63,376 nt of DNA from an uncultured Prevotellaceae bacterium (GCA_900318885.1 ONMN01000007.1:1-63376), one strand, 5' to 3'. Positions 8,483 to 18,554 are shown, numbered from the stretch's first letter. The notes: generated by a model not told the origin, from the letters alone. Numbers and translations: made by a program.

Positions 8483-8581
8483 TCACACTCCCAACACCAC
8501 AGCAGGGTCGATGTTCAGCTGACGGCTCAATTCTCTGACGATTTTCAGCGAAGGCTCGCTCTTGCCATTATTAAGTGATAA
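8483..8581 (-). pseudogene. Relic C-terminal end of an XRE antitoxin
   Basis: Directly after the stop codon of the next antitoxin, and in the same frame, the sequence reads LSLNNGKSEPSLKIVRE followed by LSRQLNIDPAVVLGV and a stop. This is the typical tail of a HigA-type regulator and parallels the intact gene's own end (SFEVARNIHKVLGIPAEVV). There is no start codon or N-terminal part, so it is a leftover from another antitoxin at this site. Confidence 0.65.
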
Positions 8582-8959
8582 TTATGCTAGCACCACCTCG
8601 GCGGGAATGCCAAGCACCTTATGTATGTTTCGAGCAACCTCGAAACTCAGCGAGCGACGGCCATGAATAAGGTCGCTGAACATGGTGGAGCTGATACCTA
8701 TCATGCGGGCTGCGTCTTTCTGCTTAAGTCCTTTTTCTTTTACCTGCAAGAGAATGGCATCGGTAAGCAACGAGCTCATCTGACCTGGGAGAGGATGATA
8801 GGCACTGCCATATTCGTCAAGAGCCTCGCTCAGTCGCATGAATTCCGCCTTCTCCTCATCAGTGAGCAGTTCCATGTCGCCCAACTCCGTACCGCGCTGC
8901 ATCAGCTTTTCTGCACGGGCCTCATAGTCCTTATATTCCTTTTCACTCTTTATAACCAT
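8582..8959 (-). CDS. higA: XRE-family antitoxin HigA of second pair
   Basis: A 125-residue antitoxin. The acidic helical N-terminal half (about 1-65) is followed by an XRE helix-turn-helix, seen in KGLKQKDAARMIGISSTMFS and DLIHGRRSLS. It starts 3 nt after the toxin stop and is expected to neutralise HigB and repress the promoter at 9281-9312. The relic of another HigA tail follows its stop in frame. Confidence 0.88.
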   Translation of the reverse strand: MVIKSEKEYKDYEARAEKLMQRGTELGDMELLTDEEKAEFMRLSEALDEYGSAYHPLPGQMSSLLTDAILLQVKEKGLKQKDAARMIGISSTMFSDLIHGRRSLSFEVARNIHKVLGIPAEVVLA

Positions 8960-8962
8960 AAT

Positions 8963-9259
8963 TCATATCGTTTTTATGTCCTTAATCTTATCGTACTCTT
9001 TATGGGTGCCTATGAAACGGATAGCCACGGTTCCTGCAAAGAACACAAGCATAACCACCGTTCTGTAATTGTTCCCTTTGATGTTGAACACATAGCGGTT
9101 GTTGCCAACATAGTCCGCAGAGGGAAAATCCTTTTTCAAGTCAGCGTGGTGTTTCCAAGTGGCAGCCTTGACAACGGCACACCATCTTTCCAATGCTCCC
9201 TTGGCATCTGGATGAAGATCTGCAAACTCCTCAATGCGCTCTGGATATATAATCTTCAT
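8963..9259 (-). CDS. higB: HigB-family mRNA interferase toxin
   Basis: A 98-residue toxin of the HigB_toxin family within the RelE fold group: ALERWCAVVKAATWK, DLKKDFPSADYVGNNRYVFN, IKGNNYR and the end segment FIGTHKEYDKI are characteristic. It is predicted to cut translated mRNA. It belongs to a different toxin family from the one at 5908-6279, so the two modules are not a recent duplication. Its gene leads the operon from the promoter at 9281-9312. Confidence 0.9.
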   Translation of the reverse strand: MKIIYPERIEEFADLHPDAKGALERWCAVVKAATWKHHADLKKDFPSADYVGNNRYVFNIKGNNYRTVVMLVFFAGTVAIRFIGTHKEYDKIKDIKTI

Positions 9260-9280
9260 TGCAATTATCTCAATTTGGGT

Positions 9281-9312
9281 GCAAATATACTAAATAATTA
9301 TATAACAGCAAA
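9281..9312 (-). promoter_or_regulatory. Promoter of second higBA
   Basis: Minus-strand TTTG (9309-9312), 19 nt, then TATATTTGC (9281-9289), giving a leader of roughly 15-20 nt before the higB ATG at 9259. Confidence 0.75.
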
Positions 9313-9472
9313 AGGAAAAGAGGAAAAAGTTCACTAATCTGTGATTTTTCTATGAATCATGGGGCCCCGAGGATGAATGGGTAGTTCTTTATGGCTTGAA
9401 CTGTGTTCTCTTACCTGAAAGGTGAATAGTGGCGTTGCAATACAATCTTATGCTCGAAAAAGCTCAAATAAA

Positions 9473-9505
9473 TTTGTTTTTTTACTCACTTCTTCGTACC
9501 TTTGC
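9473..9505 (+). promoter_or_regulatory. Promoter of unknown gene pair
   Basis: TTTG (9473-9476), 20 nt, then TACCTTTGC (9497-9505). It excludes the longer reading frame that begins at 9429. Confidence 0.8.
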
Positions 9506-9524
9506 CCTCAGTAATAAAATATTA

Positions 9525-10274
9525 ATGTACACGCGTATGAAGATTATTAATTCGCACTATATTCCGCTGCCGGAGCCTCGCTGGCTGATTGTAACTCCCC
9601 AAGGCGTGATCTACGAACAGATAGGCACGCTAACCGTTGTAGAGGATACATCAACGAAGAAAGTTGAATATGAAATAAAGACACATAGCCATCCTGTTGT
9701 GGCTCAAACCACCATTGATATGCCTGACGATTCTGGAAACACGTTTCAGTTTTTTGGCACGCTGACTCCTGCAAACGGAAGGGTACTCGACGATGTTTCG
9801 GTAGATGATTGTACGGTGCTTTGCCTTTCGAAGGTTCGCTCACTGAATTATCTGAGGTTTAATGCGCTATGTTTCAAGCTTCAGACAGGCAAATACTTTG
9901 AGGATTTTGACTTGGAAGAATTCCTTGAAGAGTTGAAATCCTATGCTATTAAGCTGATATTCCCTGAAAAGGAGTTGCAGGAGATACACATTACCACTTT
10001 TAATGGTCGTGAGGATGGCAGTGGTGTCGGTATGTTAGTGAACGACCTAACTGAAATCCTGTTTATGGTGCCATTCTGGGCATACGCTGACAAGGAAGGC
10101 GTACATATCAAATGGGATGAAATCTTTATGGAATACGTCAATCAGGCACGTGCCTATCTGAAAATCAACCCCAATTATCGATTCCATTTCAGCTCATCAT
10201 TGGAGATTCTTGAGCCATTGATTGACAAGCTGAACAACGAGTTGAACGACTATCTGGAGCGTAAGGAGGAATAG
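9525..10274 (+). CDS. Hypothetical protein, first gene of unknown pair
   Basis: A 249-residue soluble protein I do not recognise. The start is set by the promoter at 9473-9505: the first ATG after it is at 9525 (MYTRMKII), with a second at 9537. It has a WLIVTPQGVIYEQIG segment early on, a middle region rich in Glu, Asp and Phe, and a helical C-terminus. No signal peptide or transmembrane span is evident. The next gene begins 1 nt after its stop, so the two are surely cotranscribed and perhaps partners. Confidence 0.75.
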   Translation: MYTRMKIINSHYIPLPEPRWLIVTPQGVIYEQIGTLTVVEDTSTKKVEYEIKTHSHPVVAQTTIDMPDDSGNTFQFFGTLTPANGRVLDDVSVDDCTVLCLSKVRSLNYLRFNALCFKLQTGKYFEDFDLEEFLEELKSYAIKLIFPEKELQEIHITTFNGREDGSGVGMLVNDLTEILFMVPFWAYADKEGVHIKWDEIFMEYVNQARAYLKINPNYRFHFSSSLEILEPLIDKLNNELNDYLERKEE

Positions 10275-10275
10275 G

Positions 10276-10932
10276 ATGGAGCTGGACGATATGTTTCTGA
10301 TGGGTAAGCGCCCGATAACGTTGCGGCTGGTGCTGGGCTTGATGGAGGATGCGGACAACAGTCTGGAGACCTACCGTTGGGCTACGCCTGCGCTGTTGCA
10401 TTCCATCCACACGAAGGACACGACGCTTTCCGATTACGTGAAGGAGGTGTTCGAGCAGAAGGGACTGACGCCTTATAAACCTTATAAAGAGGAGGAGCAG
10501 ACGGAGAAGTTGTCGGCAGAGGAGCAGCTGAAGAAGGTAAAGATGGACGAATTCATGATGCGCTCGAAGGCGAAGATAGCGTTGGAGGAGCTGATGGCGC
10601 TGAAGGATGCCAAGGGCTTGCCGCTGTTCTGCCAGAAAAACCACTGGTGGGCGGTGTTCCGCATCTTTGTAGACCTGCAGGTGTGTGGCATCAGGGAGAA
10701 CCGCTACAAGGAATTCATAGAGCTGATAGAGAAGTTGCAATTGAACAAGGTGAATGCCGAGCTGGATATGGCCACACTGAGCAATATCACGCAAGACATC
10801 TTCCGCTTCCCGTTCACCATGTGGGAACTGAAGGTTCCAAAGGATGCCAGTACCCGTTGGCTGACGGCCTTTGAACGCATGAATCAGTTGGCTGAAACGC
10901 TGAAGAAATCGCTGAGGATGAAGGGCTTCTAA
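10276..10932 (+). CDS. Hypothetical protein, second gene of unknown pair
   Basis: A 218-residue, mostly helical protein of unknown family. Recognisable segments are RPITLRLVLGLMEDADNSL at the N-terminus, a lysine/glutamate-rich middle (about 70-105) and the conserved-looking QKNHWWAVFRIFVDLQV followed by GIRENRYKEF. AAGGAGG lies shortly before the start, an unusually strong ribosome site for this genome. A good intrinsic terminator (10986-11021) ends the pair. The next gene is an ATPase of mobile-element type, so a role in a small integrated element is possible but unproven. Confidence 0.75.
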   Translation: MELDDMFLMGKRPITLRLVLGLMEDADNSLETYRWATPALLHSIHTKDTTLSDYVKEVFEQKGLTPYKPYKEEEQTEKLSAEEQLKKVKMDEFMMRSKAKIALEELMALKDAKGLPLFCQKNHWWAVFRIFVDLQVCGIRENRYKEFIELIEKLQLNKVNAELDMATLSNITQDIFRFPFTMWELKVPKDASTRWLTAFERMNQLAETLKKSLRMKGF

Positions 10933-10985
10933 ACGGCCTTAAAACTGATAGTTCGGCTGAACGACTGAACGTAAAAATGATACTT

Positions 10986-11021
10986 CTGAGACCTCAAATG
11001 ATAGGGGTCTCAGTTTTATTT
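10986..11021 (+). terminator. Intrinsic terminator after unknown gene pair
   Basis: An 8-bp stem CTGAGACC/GGTCTCAG with a 12-nt loop is followed by TTTTATTT. Confidence 0.8.
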
Positions 11022-11124
11022 ATACCTATTTTTATATGGCTAATTTCGCGGTGAGAAAAGTTCTCAGCGGGGTCAAAATCGGGCCTCGTCAATGTCAAAT
11101 TTTTAGATCGTGTTATTAGTATTT

Positions 11125-13551
11125 ATGGCGACGATTACAATTCAAAAGAAGCTTTCAGCCATGACGGAGCAGATTGCTACCGCCGAGCAGCTGGAAGGAG
11201 TGTTTAACAATCCTGAGACTTACCGCAAGGTGTGTCAGATTCGCGAGGCTCGCAAGAAGGGCGACCTGAAGAAAGCCAACAGCATCAAGAATTCGCTGGA
11301 GGGACTTATCTTCGTGGCCGACGACTTTGCCGAGTGCGAGAAGCCTGTCAACATCGTTGTAAACGGCAAGAAGCAGGAAGTGATGGAGCTTGGCAAGTGG
11401 CGACTGCAGAAGTCGGCCCACCTGAACGGACTTGCCGTGCTCGATGTGGATCACTTGGAGCAGGATCCTCGCGTGCTGTTCCGTCAGTGGTCGGATGAGC
11501 AGCTGCGCGAGTTGGGCGTGCTGTTGGTGTTCGTTACCTCTTCCAATGAGGGTATCAAGTTTGTGTTCATCGCTCGTAAGGAGTGGGGCAATCTGATTGA
11601 GAATGCCTGTGAACTGGCCCGTCAACTGGGACTGAAGGCCGACGAGAGTGGCAAGGATGCCTCGCGCATGTCGTTTGCGCCCTCGCGTCAGGCAGGCGAC
11701 ATCCTCTTCTATGACGCTGAGCGCATGTTCAGCTACGAAAATCCTGAGTACGACGAGCTGTTTGGTGAGGCCTATCGCAAGGGTGACAGCAAGGGTGCTG
11801 CACCACAGGAAGTTCAGAGTTTAGATGTTAAGAAGTTTAGCATTTCGAACTTGAAGTACAAGAATGTGGCCGTGCAGAAGATTGTTGATTGTTGGGTGGG
11901 CGACAAACAGCCAGAGCCTGGCGAGCGTCACAAGACCTCACTGGAGTTGGCCGACCAGCTGCGCTACATCTGCGACGCTGACCCTGCAGTGATTGAGGCC
12001 GTACTGCGCGCTCAGCCTTGGGTGCAGGCTATCGTCAACGAGCGTAACGAGAACGTCGCTCAGACCGTCAAGTCGGCACTTGCCTACAAGGAAGAGAAGC
12101 GCATGCCCAAACGCATGTACCACGCCTTGCGTGACGCTGGTGTCGACGAGCTTTCTGGGCTTAGCAAGCACCGCCTGCCCTATGGCGACTGGGCTCGCAG
12201 ACTGAACAAATTGCAGTTGGGATGCTATGCTCCAGCCGTTGCCTACATCGACGACGATGAGGTCAAGCCAGGTGGTGTGATTACCGCTGCCGGCATGTTC
12301 GACACGCTGCTCACCAAGACGCAGTATCAGGACTGGGAGGGCTATCAGCACCGCCTGAATATTATGTCGATAGTTGTTGGCGGGCCAGCCACAGGTAAGG
12401 GTTTTGCCGTGAAGCAGGACGAGTACATCATGGAGGTGTTGCGCGAGGCTGATGCCGAGGGGCGTGAGTTGGAACGTCAGTACAAAGAGGGACTGAACGA
12501 GCGCGAGACGTCGCAGAAGGAACAGAAGAAAGAGGCGTTGAAGCGTCCTACGGCCGTCGTGCGCGACTGCCCTGTAAAGACCTCGAACAACGTGATGTAC
12601 CGCCGTATGCAAAATGCGACAGTGCCCACGGCCGAGGGTGCACTTTACTACTATCATCTCTACACGTTTGCTGCCGAGCTGTTGTCGATTGTGAAGGCGT
12701 CTGGCTCGTTTCAGGAGAAGCGTGACGTGATGCTGCACAGTTTCCACAACGAGATGAACGGTGTGGACTACAGCAACAAGGACAGCGTGAATGGCCTGTT
12801 CCCCGTATTCTATAATATGGTGGCTACGGGTACGAGCACGTCGCTCAAGAAGTTCATCAACCCCAGCAACATCGGCGACGGTCTGGCCACACGACTGAGT
12901 GTGTTTGTGATGCCTACGGGCAATTTCAAGATGCGTCCGATGTCGAAGAAGCCCAAGAGCATGCAAGCAGCCAACGAGATGAAAATGTGGGCACGCCGAT
13001 TCGACAGTCTGCAGGGTGAAATCAAGGGCTTGGACAAGTTGGTGGCTCATGTCTATAACATGGTGGCGCTGCGTGCCGAGGAGGCCAGCAACGCGGGTGA
13101 CGAGGTGACGCTGACCATGATGAAGCGCATGCAGGACAAGGTGATGGCACTCTGTATTCCGCAGGTCATTTCGACGCAGAAGTCGTGGGACGAGTTCCAG
13201 CAGACGATGACCGTGAAGATTACCCGTCAGCATCTGGACTTTGCCACGCTGATGTTCGAAGTGCTCTATGCCTGCGAGGAAGCATTGTTTGGACTGATGT
13301 GGCAGGACTACTTCGACAACGAGCAGCGCGACGAACAGCCACGCATCATGTACGACAAGACGAACGACTACTTCCAGCAGTTGGCTCAGGAGTTTACCAC
13401 CAACGACGTGAAAACAATCTGGGGCTACACGTCGAATGCCACCGCCTCAGGACGCATCCGAAAGCTGATTGAGGCAGGCGTTGTGAAGAAACTGCGACAG
13501 GGACACTTCCAGAAGTTGAACGCTACGTGTGGATTAGTTAAAAATCCATAA
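11125..13551 (+). CDS. BT4734-like (VirE_N) and DUF3987 ATPase-domain protein
   Basis: An 808-residue protein of a type common in Bacteroidota mobile or accessory regions. The N-terminal BT4734/VirE_N-like domain (about 20-220) has a DxD site in LAVLDVDHLEQDP and FVTSSNEGIKFVF. The DUF3987 region holds a Walker A motif GGPATGKG (about 418-426). The C-terminal 60 residues look like a winged helix (FTTNDVKTIWGYTSNATASG). Primase or helicase-like activity is inferred from such architectures and is not proven. The start at 11125 (MATITIQKK) is preferred to a GTG at 11110. Octad repeats (11819-11842) are translated in the linker between the domains. No integrase or replication origin is visible beside it. 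Confidence 0.85.
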   Translation: MATITIQKKLSAMTEQIATAEQLEGVFNNPETYRKVCQIREARKKGDLKKANSIKNSLEGLIFVADDFAECEKPVNIVVNGKKQEVMELGKWRLQKSAHLNGLAVLDVDHLEQDPRVLFRQWSDEQLRELGVLLVFVTSSNEGIKFVFIARKEWGNLIENACELARQLGLKADESGKDASRMSFAPSRQAGDILFYDAERMFSYENPEYDELFGEAYRKGDSKGAAPQEVQSLDVKKFSISNLKYKNVAVQKIVDCWVGDKQPEPGERHKTSLELADQLRYICDADPAVIEAVLRAQPWVQAIVNERNENVAQTVKSALAYKEEKRMPKRMYHALRDAGVDELSGLSKHRLPYGDWARRLNKLQLGCYAPAVAYIDDDEVKPGGVITAAGMFDTLLTKTQYQDWEGYQHRLNIMSIVVGGPATGKGFAVKQDEYIMEVLREADAEGRELERQYKEGLNERETSQKEQKKEALKRPTAVVRDCPVKTSNNVMYRRMQNATVPTAEGALYYYHLYTFAAELLSIVKASGSFQEKRDVMLHSFHNEMNGVDYSNKDSVNGLFPVFYNMVATGTSTSLKKFINPSNIGDGLATRLSVFVMPTGNFKMRPMSKKPKSMQAANEMKMWARRFDSLQGEIKGLDKLVAHVYNMVALRAEEASNAGDEVTLTMMKRMQDKVMALCIPQVISTQKSWDEFQQTMTVKITRQHLDFATLMFEVLYACEEALFGLMWQDYFDNEQRDEQPRIMYDKTNDYFQQLAQEFTTNDVKTIWGYTSNATASGRIRKLIEAGVVKKLRQGHFQKLNATCGLVKNP
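11819..11842. repeat. Octad array inside a coding region, 3 units
   Basis: GTTTAGAT, GTTAAGAA and GTTTAGCA, close relatives of the octads at 6402-6441, are read in frame as linker residues SLDVKKFS (about 232-239) of the DUF3987 protein. Confidence 0.7.
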
Positions 13552-13631
13552 CAAATGCAGGGGGACGTTTGACTTTTGGCGGGTGGGGGAGTCAAAATAA
13601 GAAATAACAATACTTTTATCAACATTTTTAA

Positions 13632-14933
<1,302 letters not shown>

Positions 14934-14955
14934 ACCGGCTAAAAGATATTAAAAA

Positions 14956-15000
14956 GGTGGGCTGACGTTTGGTTAGTCCGCTTTTTTTTCGTAATTTTGC
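14956..15000 (+). promoter_or_regulatory. pepD promoter with extended -33 element; overlapping hairpin
   Basis: TTTG (14968-14971), 20 nt, then TAATTTTGC (14992-15000). The -33 lies in GGGCTGACGTTTGGT, shared with 46025-46067. The same bases can pair (GGGCTGAC with GTTAGTCC, including G-U pairs) before a run of eight T, so the site may also end transcription of the upstream esterase. Confidence 0.75.
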
Positions 15001-15050
15001 CATCAATAAGTTGAAACGACAAGAAATACAAACTAATTAAAACAAAAGAT

Positions 15051-16511
15051 ATGAGTAAGATTGAACTGAAACCAGCCTCGGTGTTCGAGGAGTTTGCGAA
15101 GATTAACCAGATTCCGCGTCCGTCGAAGCGTGAAGAGAAGATGATTGCGTACCTGAAAGAGTGGGGCGAGAGCCACGGGTTGGACACGAAGGTGGACGAG
15201 ACGGGTAACGTCATCATCCGCAAGGGTGCCACGAAGGGTATGGAGAACCGCAAGACGGTGATTCTGCAGAGCCACATGGATATGGTGTGCGACAAATTGG
15301 TGGACTATGAGATAGATTTTGACAAGGACCCCATCAAGACATATATCGACGGAGAATGGCTGACAGCCGAGGGTACGACGCTGGGTGCCGACGACGGCAT
15401 CGGATGTGCGATGGAACTGGCACTTCTGGCCGCTGACGACATTGAGCACGGCCCCATCGAGTGCGTCTTTACACGCGACGAAGAGACAGGACTATCGGGT
15501 GCCGAGGGCATGAAGGCCGGCTTCATGACAGGCGACTACCTCATCAATCTCGACTCTGAGGACGAGGGCGAGATTTTCATTTCGTGTGCCGGAGGTCGCA
15601 ACACGACGGTGAAGTTCCACTTCCAGCGCACGGAGGTGCCTGTGGGCTATTTCTTCATGCGTGCGCAGTTGAAGGGACTCGTGGGTGGTCACTCTGGCGA
15701 CGACATCAACAAACAGCGCGCCAATGCCATCAAACTGCTGGGTCGCTTCCTCTATCAGACCATTAACAAGTACGAGGGTGTGCGTCTGGCTCAGTTTAAT
15801 TCAGGCAAGATGCACAATGCCATTCCTCGCGACGGTATGTTCGTCATTGCCGTTCCCAACGCCATCAAGGAAAACGTGAAGGCCGACTGGAACATCTTTG
15901 CCTCGCTGGTGGAAGAAGAATTCTGCGTGACGGACACCCAGATGGTTTGGACGATGGAATCGACGGATGCAGAGCCCGTCATTGAGGACGAGGTGGGTCG
16001 TAAGTTCATCTTCGCCCTGCAGGCTGTCGACAACGGCATCTACGCCATCTGCCAAGACCCTGCGCTGAACGGTATGGTGGAAACGTCGAGCAATATTGCC
16101 AGCATTGAGACCAGCGAGAAGGAAATCAAGATTGTTGCGTCGCAGCGTTCGAACGTCATGTCGAACCTCGACAATATGTGTGCCACCATTGGTGCCTGCT
16201 TCCGTCTGGCTGGTGCTGAGGTTGTTCATTCGGACGGCTATCCTGCATGGAAGATGCGCTCACACAGCGACCTGCAGCGTATCGTGAAGGAGTCGTACGT
16301 GAAGCTGTTTGGCAAGGAGCCCATTATGCGTGGTATCCATGCCGGATTGGAGTGCGGCCTGTTCTCAGAGCGTTATCCCAACCTCGATATGGTGTCGTTC
16401 GGTCCTACGTTGCGTTTCGTCCACACACCCGACGAGCGCCTGCACATTCCCACCGTGCAGATGGTTTGGGACCACTTGCTGGACGTGCTGAAACAGATTC
16501 CCGAGAAATAG
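15051..16511 (+). CDS. pepD: Aminoacyl-histidine dipeptidase (M20 family)
   Basis: A cytosolic zinc dipeptidase of 486 residues that hydrolyses Xaa-His and other dipeptides. Metal-site segments are visible: LQSHMDMVCDK (His/Asp), GADDGIGCAM (bridging Asp), RDEETGLSGA (Glu pair) and NLDSEDEGE. The C-terminal GIHAGLECGLF and the final His-containing HTPDERLHIP are typical of PepD. Length matches the family. It is transcribed from its own promoter and ends at a bidirectional hairpin shared with rlmH. Confidence 0.93.
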   Translation: MSKIELKPASVFEEFAKINQIPRPSKREEKMIAYLKEWGESHGLDTKVDETGNVIIRKGATKGMENRKTVILQSHMDMVCDKLVDYEIDFDKDPIKTYIDGEWLTAEGTTLGADDGIGCAMELALLAADDIEHGPIECVFTRDEETGLSGAEGMKAGFMTGDYLINLDSEDEGEIFISCAGGRNTTVKFHFQRTEVPVGYFFMRAQLKGLVGGHSGDDINKQRANAIKLLGRFLYQTINKYEGVRLAQFNSGKMHNAIPRDGMFVIAVPNAIKENVKADWNIFASLVEEEFCVTDTQMVWTMESTDAEPVIEDEVGRKFIFALQAVDNGIYAICQDPALNGMVETSSNIASIETSEKEIKIVASQRSNVMSNLDNMCATIGACFRLAGAEVVHSDGYPAWKMRSHSDLQRIVKESYVKLFGKEPIMRGIHAGLECGLFSERYPNLDMVSFGPTLRFVHTPDERLHIPTVQMVWDHLLDVLKQIPEK

Positions 16512-16531
16512 TTTATGTTGATTTTCTTTGT

Positions 16532-16575
16532 GAGAGCCCTGCCGTCATTCGTGGTGGTAGGGTTCTCCTTTTATT
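16532..16575. terminator. Bidirectional terminator between pepD and rlmH
   Basis: A 12-bp stem (GAGAGCCCTGCC with GGTAGGGTTCTC, including a G-U pair) is followed by CTTTTATT on the plus strand. The rlmH stop codon at 16545 lies in its loop. Confidence 0.7.
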
Positions 16576-17015
16576 ATCGTACACGCGCGATAGATCTGTT
16601 CCGTGAAGGTCAGGCGAATCATCTGGTGCGAAAAGGTCATCTTCGAAAGGCTTAGCTGTTCGTTAGCCCGTGCATAGACATCCTTTGAGAATCCGTAGGG
16701 TCCGCCAATGACGAAGACAAGACGGCGGGCGGTGTTGCGCTTCTGCTCCAACCAGCGGGCAAACTCAATGCTACGGTATTCGGAGCCGTGTTCGTCCAAC
16801 AATACGACGGTATCGGAAGGCTGTAGCTGTTTCAGAATGAGTTCGCCCTCGGCCTGTTTCTGCTGGTCTTCCGTCAGATTCTTGGTATTCTTCAGTTCAG
16901 GAATGGTAACGACCTCGAAGGGCATATAGTGGTTTACGCGCTCCACATAGTCGTTGATGCCGGCTATGAAGTGCTTGTTCACCGTCTTGCCCACCTGAAT
17001 GAGAATCGTTTTCAT
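16545..17015 (-). CDS. rlmH: 23S rRNA (pseudouridine1915-N3)-methyltransferase
   Basis: A 156-residue SPOUT methyltransferase that modifies pseudouridine 1915 in helix 69 of 23S rRNA. LLDEHGSEYRSIEFA, FVIGGPYGFS and the C-terminal SLSKMTFSHQMIRLTFTEQI define the family and its trefoil knot; the end YHHE is typical. The start codon lies 3 bp from a seven-unit heptad array (17019-17067) that fills the whole gap to the upstream DUF5687 gene, so any leader is made of repeat. Confidence 0.95.
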   Translation of the reverse strand: MKTILIQVGKTVNKHFIAGINDYVERVNHYMPFEVVTIPELKNTKNLTEDQQKQAEGELILKQLQPSDTVVLLDEHGSEYRSIEFARWLEQKRNTARRLVFVIGGPYGFSKDVYARANEQLSLSKMTFSHQMIRLTFTEQIYRACTIIKGEPYHHE

Positions 17016-17018
17016 CCG

Positions 17019-17067
17019 TCAACGTTCAATGTTCAACGTTCAATGTTCAACGTTCAATGTTCAACGT
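17019..17067. repeat. Heptad tandem array, 7 units, overlapping a stop codon
   Basis: Seven units alternate TCAACGT and TCAATGT, giving a 14-bp higher period. The last unit contains the stop codon of the DUF5687 gene (17061-17063) and the array nearly touches the rlmH start (17015). Confidence 0.9.
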
Positions 17068-18554
17068 GTTGCGTGGAAGCCTTCAAGGTTGCTGTAGCGA
17101 CGTACCATCATGCGACGATAGATGTTGCGCAACCACATGGGTTCAGTCACTGCGAACGCCAAACCAATGACAATCAGCAGGATGTAGGCAATTATTTCGT
17201 CGAAGATGGCCTCGAAGATGAACACCATGACGACTGGTGCAAACATAGCCACCAACGACAGGATGGCCTGCCACTTGTTTTCCATCTGGTTCTTGCCTGT
17301 TATTTTCTCGTTGAGGGGTAGGGTGTCCTTGTTGAACACGGCCAGCTGGAACAACATACAATAGACGGGTCCCATAGCGGTCAGCATGTAGGCCAGAATC
17401 ATCAGTATGGAGATGCGGCCCGTGATGACCGTTGGCAGCATCAGCAGGAAGGGCAACAGGAGGATGATGCTGTAGTAATAGTATTTGGCGCGGAGCAACG
17501 TCAGGATATTCTCCTCGTGCACCATCAGCAGGTCGATGTAGTTGCCCTCAGGACACATCACCTTCGTGAGGTTGACTGCACCGAAGAACACGAAGGCGTA
17601 GAGGCAGAAGAAGTTGCGTGAGAAGCGTCCGCTGTACATGTCGCCAAAGGCTATCATCAGCGAGAAGAACGTGATGAAGCAGACACCTTGTATGAATCGC
17701 GAACGGATGGCTTTGTTGCGCATGGTGCTCTTGATTTCCAGTTTCAGGTATTCACCAATCTGTCCGAAGCGGTTCAAGGCGTTGAATTCTGAGACGGTCT
17801 TCAGCTTGGTTTTCTCCTGTTTTGATATTTCATCGTAAACGAGGCTCATCTGCAGCTTGCGGTTAATCATGAAGAGCACGCAGAACAGCACGGCAAACAC
17901 GAGGAACGTCACCCACGTGAAGGCACTGCTGCTGATGAAACTGCCGATTCCATCGAATATCTTGTCGAGCATATCCTCAGGTAGCACGAAGATTGGCAGG
18001 ATGAGCGCACCATAGAAGGCTATGGGCAGTGCCCACCAAAAGAGGCTCTGATTGACGAGTGTGCGCACAAGCAGGTACCACTGGCTGTTGACGAGGATCA
18101 TCAGGTGCAACAGGACGAGCATTCCGATGGCAGCCCAAGTGGTCATTCCTCCGCACCAGACGATGAACATGTAAGGCAGGAAGAGGGTCATCCAGAACAG
18201 ATTGCCTGAGTCGAGAAGCTGCGAGGTGAGGAAACACTCGATGGCCGAATACTTGCTGATGGGCGTGAGCAGATAGGGCTTCACCAGCATCATCGGCGTC
18301 TGCTGGGCCATAAAGCGCATACCGAAGTCGAGAATCAGAATGAAGGGCAAGGAATAGAAAATCACCTCGGGGGCATCCTCTTTTGCGGCAATCCATCCCA
18401 GGAAGGTTCCTAAGGCAATGAATTCTATGGCAACGATGGCGACGCTAAGGTAGCCGAAGAACTTGCCGTATTGGTTGGCCTCGAACATCGGGTGGCGCTT
18501 GACACTGAGCTTAGTGTTCTTGCGAAGCAGGAAGAATAGTTGAATCTTGTTCAT
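17061..18554 (-). CDS. DUF5687 family polytopic membrane protein
   Basis: A 497-residue inner-membrane protein with about ten to twelve predicted helices, for example near 30-55, 130-160 and 415-470. DUF5687 proteins in Bacteroidota resemble ABC-2 exporter permeases and usually pair with an ATPase; none is adjacent here. MNKIQLFFLLRKN at the start matches the family. It follows the LolA-like gene after 44 nt, a spacer made mostly of a hairpin element (18572-18592), and its stop lies in a heptad array. Confidence 0.8.
   Translation of the reverse strand: MNKIQLFFLLRKNTKLSVKRHPMFEANQYGKFFGYLSVAIVAIEFIALGTFLGWIAAKEDAPEVIFYSLPFILILDFGMRFMAQQTPMMLVKPYLLTPISKYSAIECFLTSQLLDSGNLFWMTLFLPYMFIVWCGGMTTWAAIGMLVLLHLMILVNSQWYLLVRTLVNQSLFWWALPIAFYGALILPIFVLPEDMLDKIFDGIGSFISSSAFTWVTFLVFAVLFCVLFMINRKLQMSLVYDEISKQEKTKLKTVSEFNALNRFGQIGEYLKLEIKSTMRNKAIRSRFIQGVCFITFFSLMIAFGDMYSGRFSRNFFCLYAFVFFGAVNLTKVMCPEGNYIDLLMVHEENILTLLRAKYYYYSIILLLPFLLMLPTVITGRISILMILAYMLTAMGPVYCMLFQLAVFNKDTLPLNEKITGKNQMENKWQAILSLVAMFAPVVMVFIFEAIFDEIIAYILLIVIGLAFAVTEPMWLRNIYRRMMVRRYSNLEGFHATR

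Noticed and set aside
11938-13233. 431-codon minus-strand ORF opposite the DUF3987 gene
   Set aside because: Composition is a shadow of the real gene (Leu/His/Arg-rich), with no domain and no promoter.
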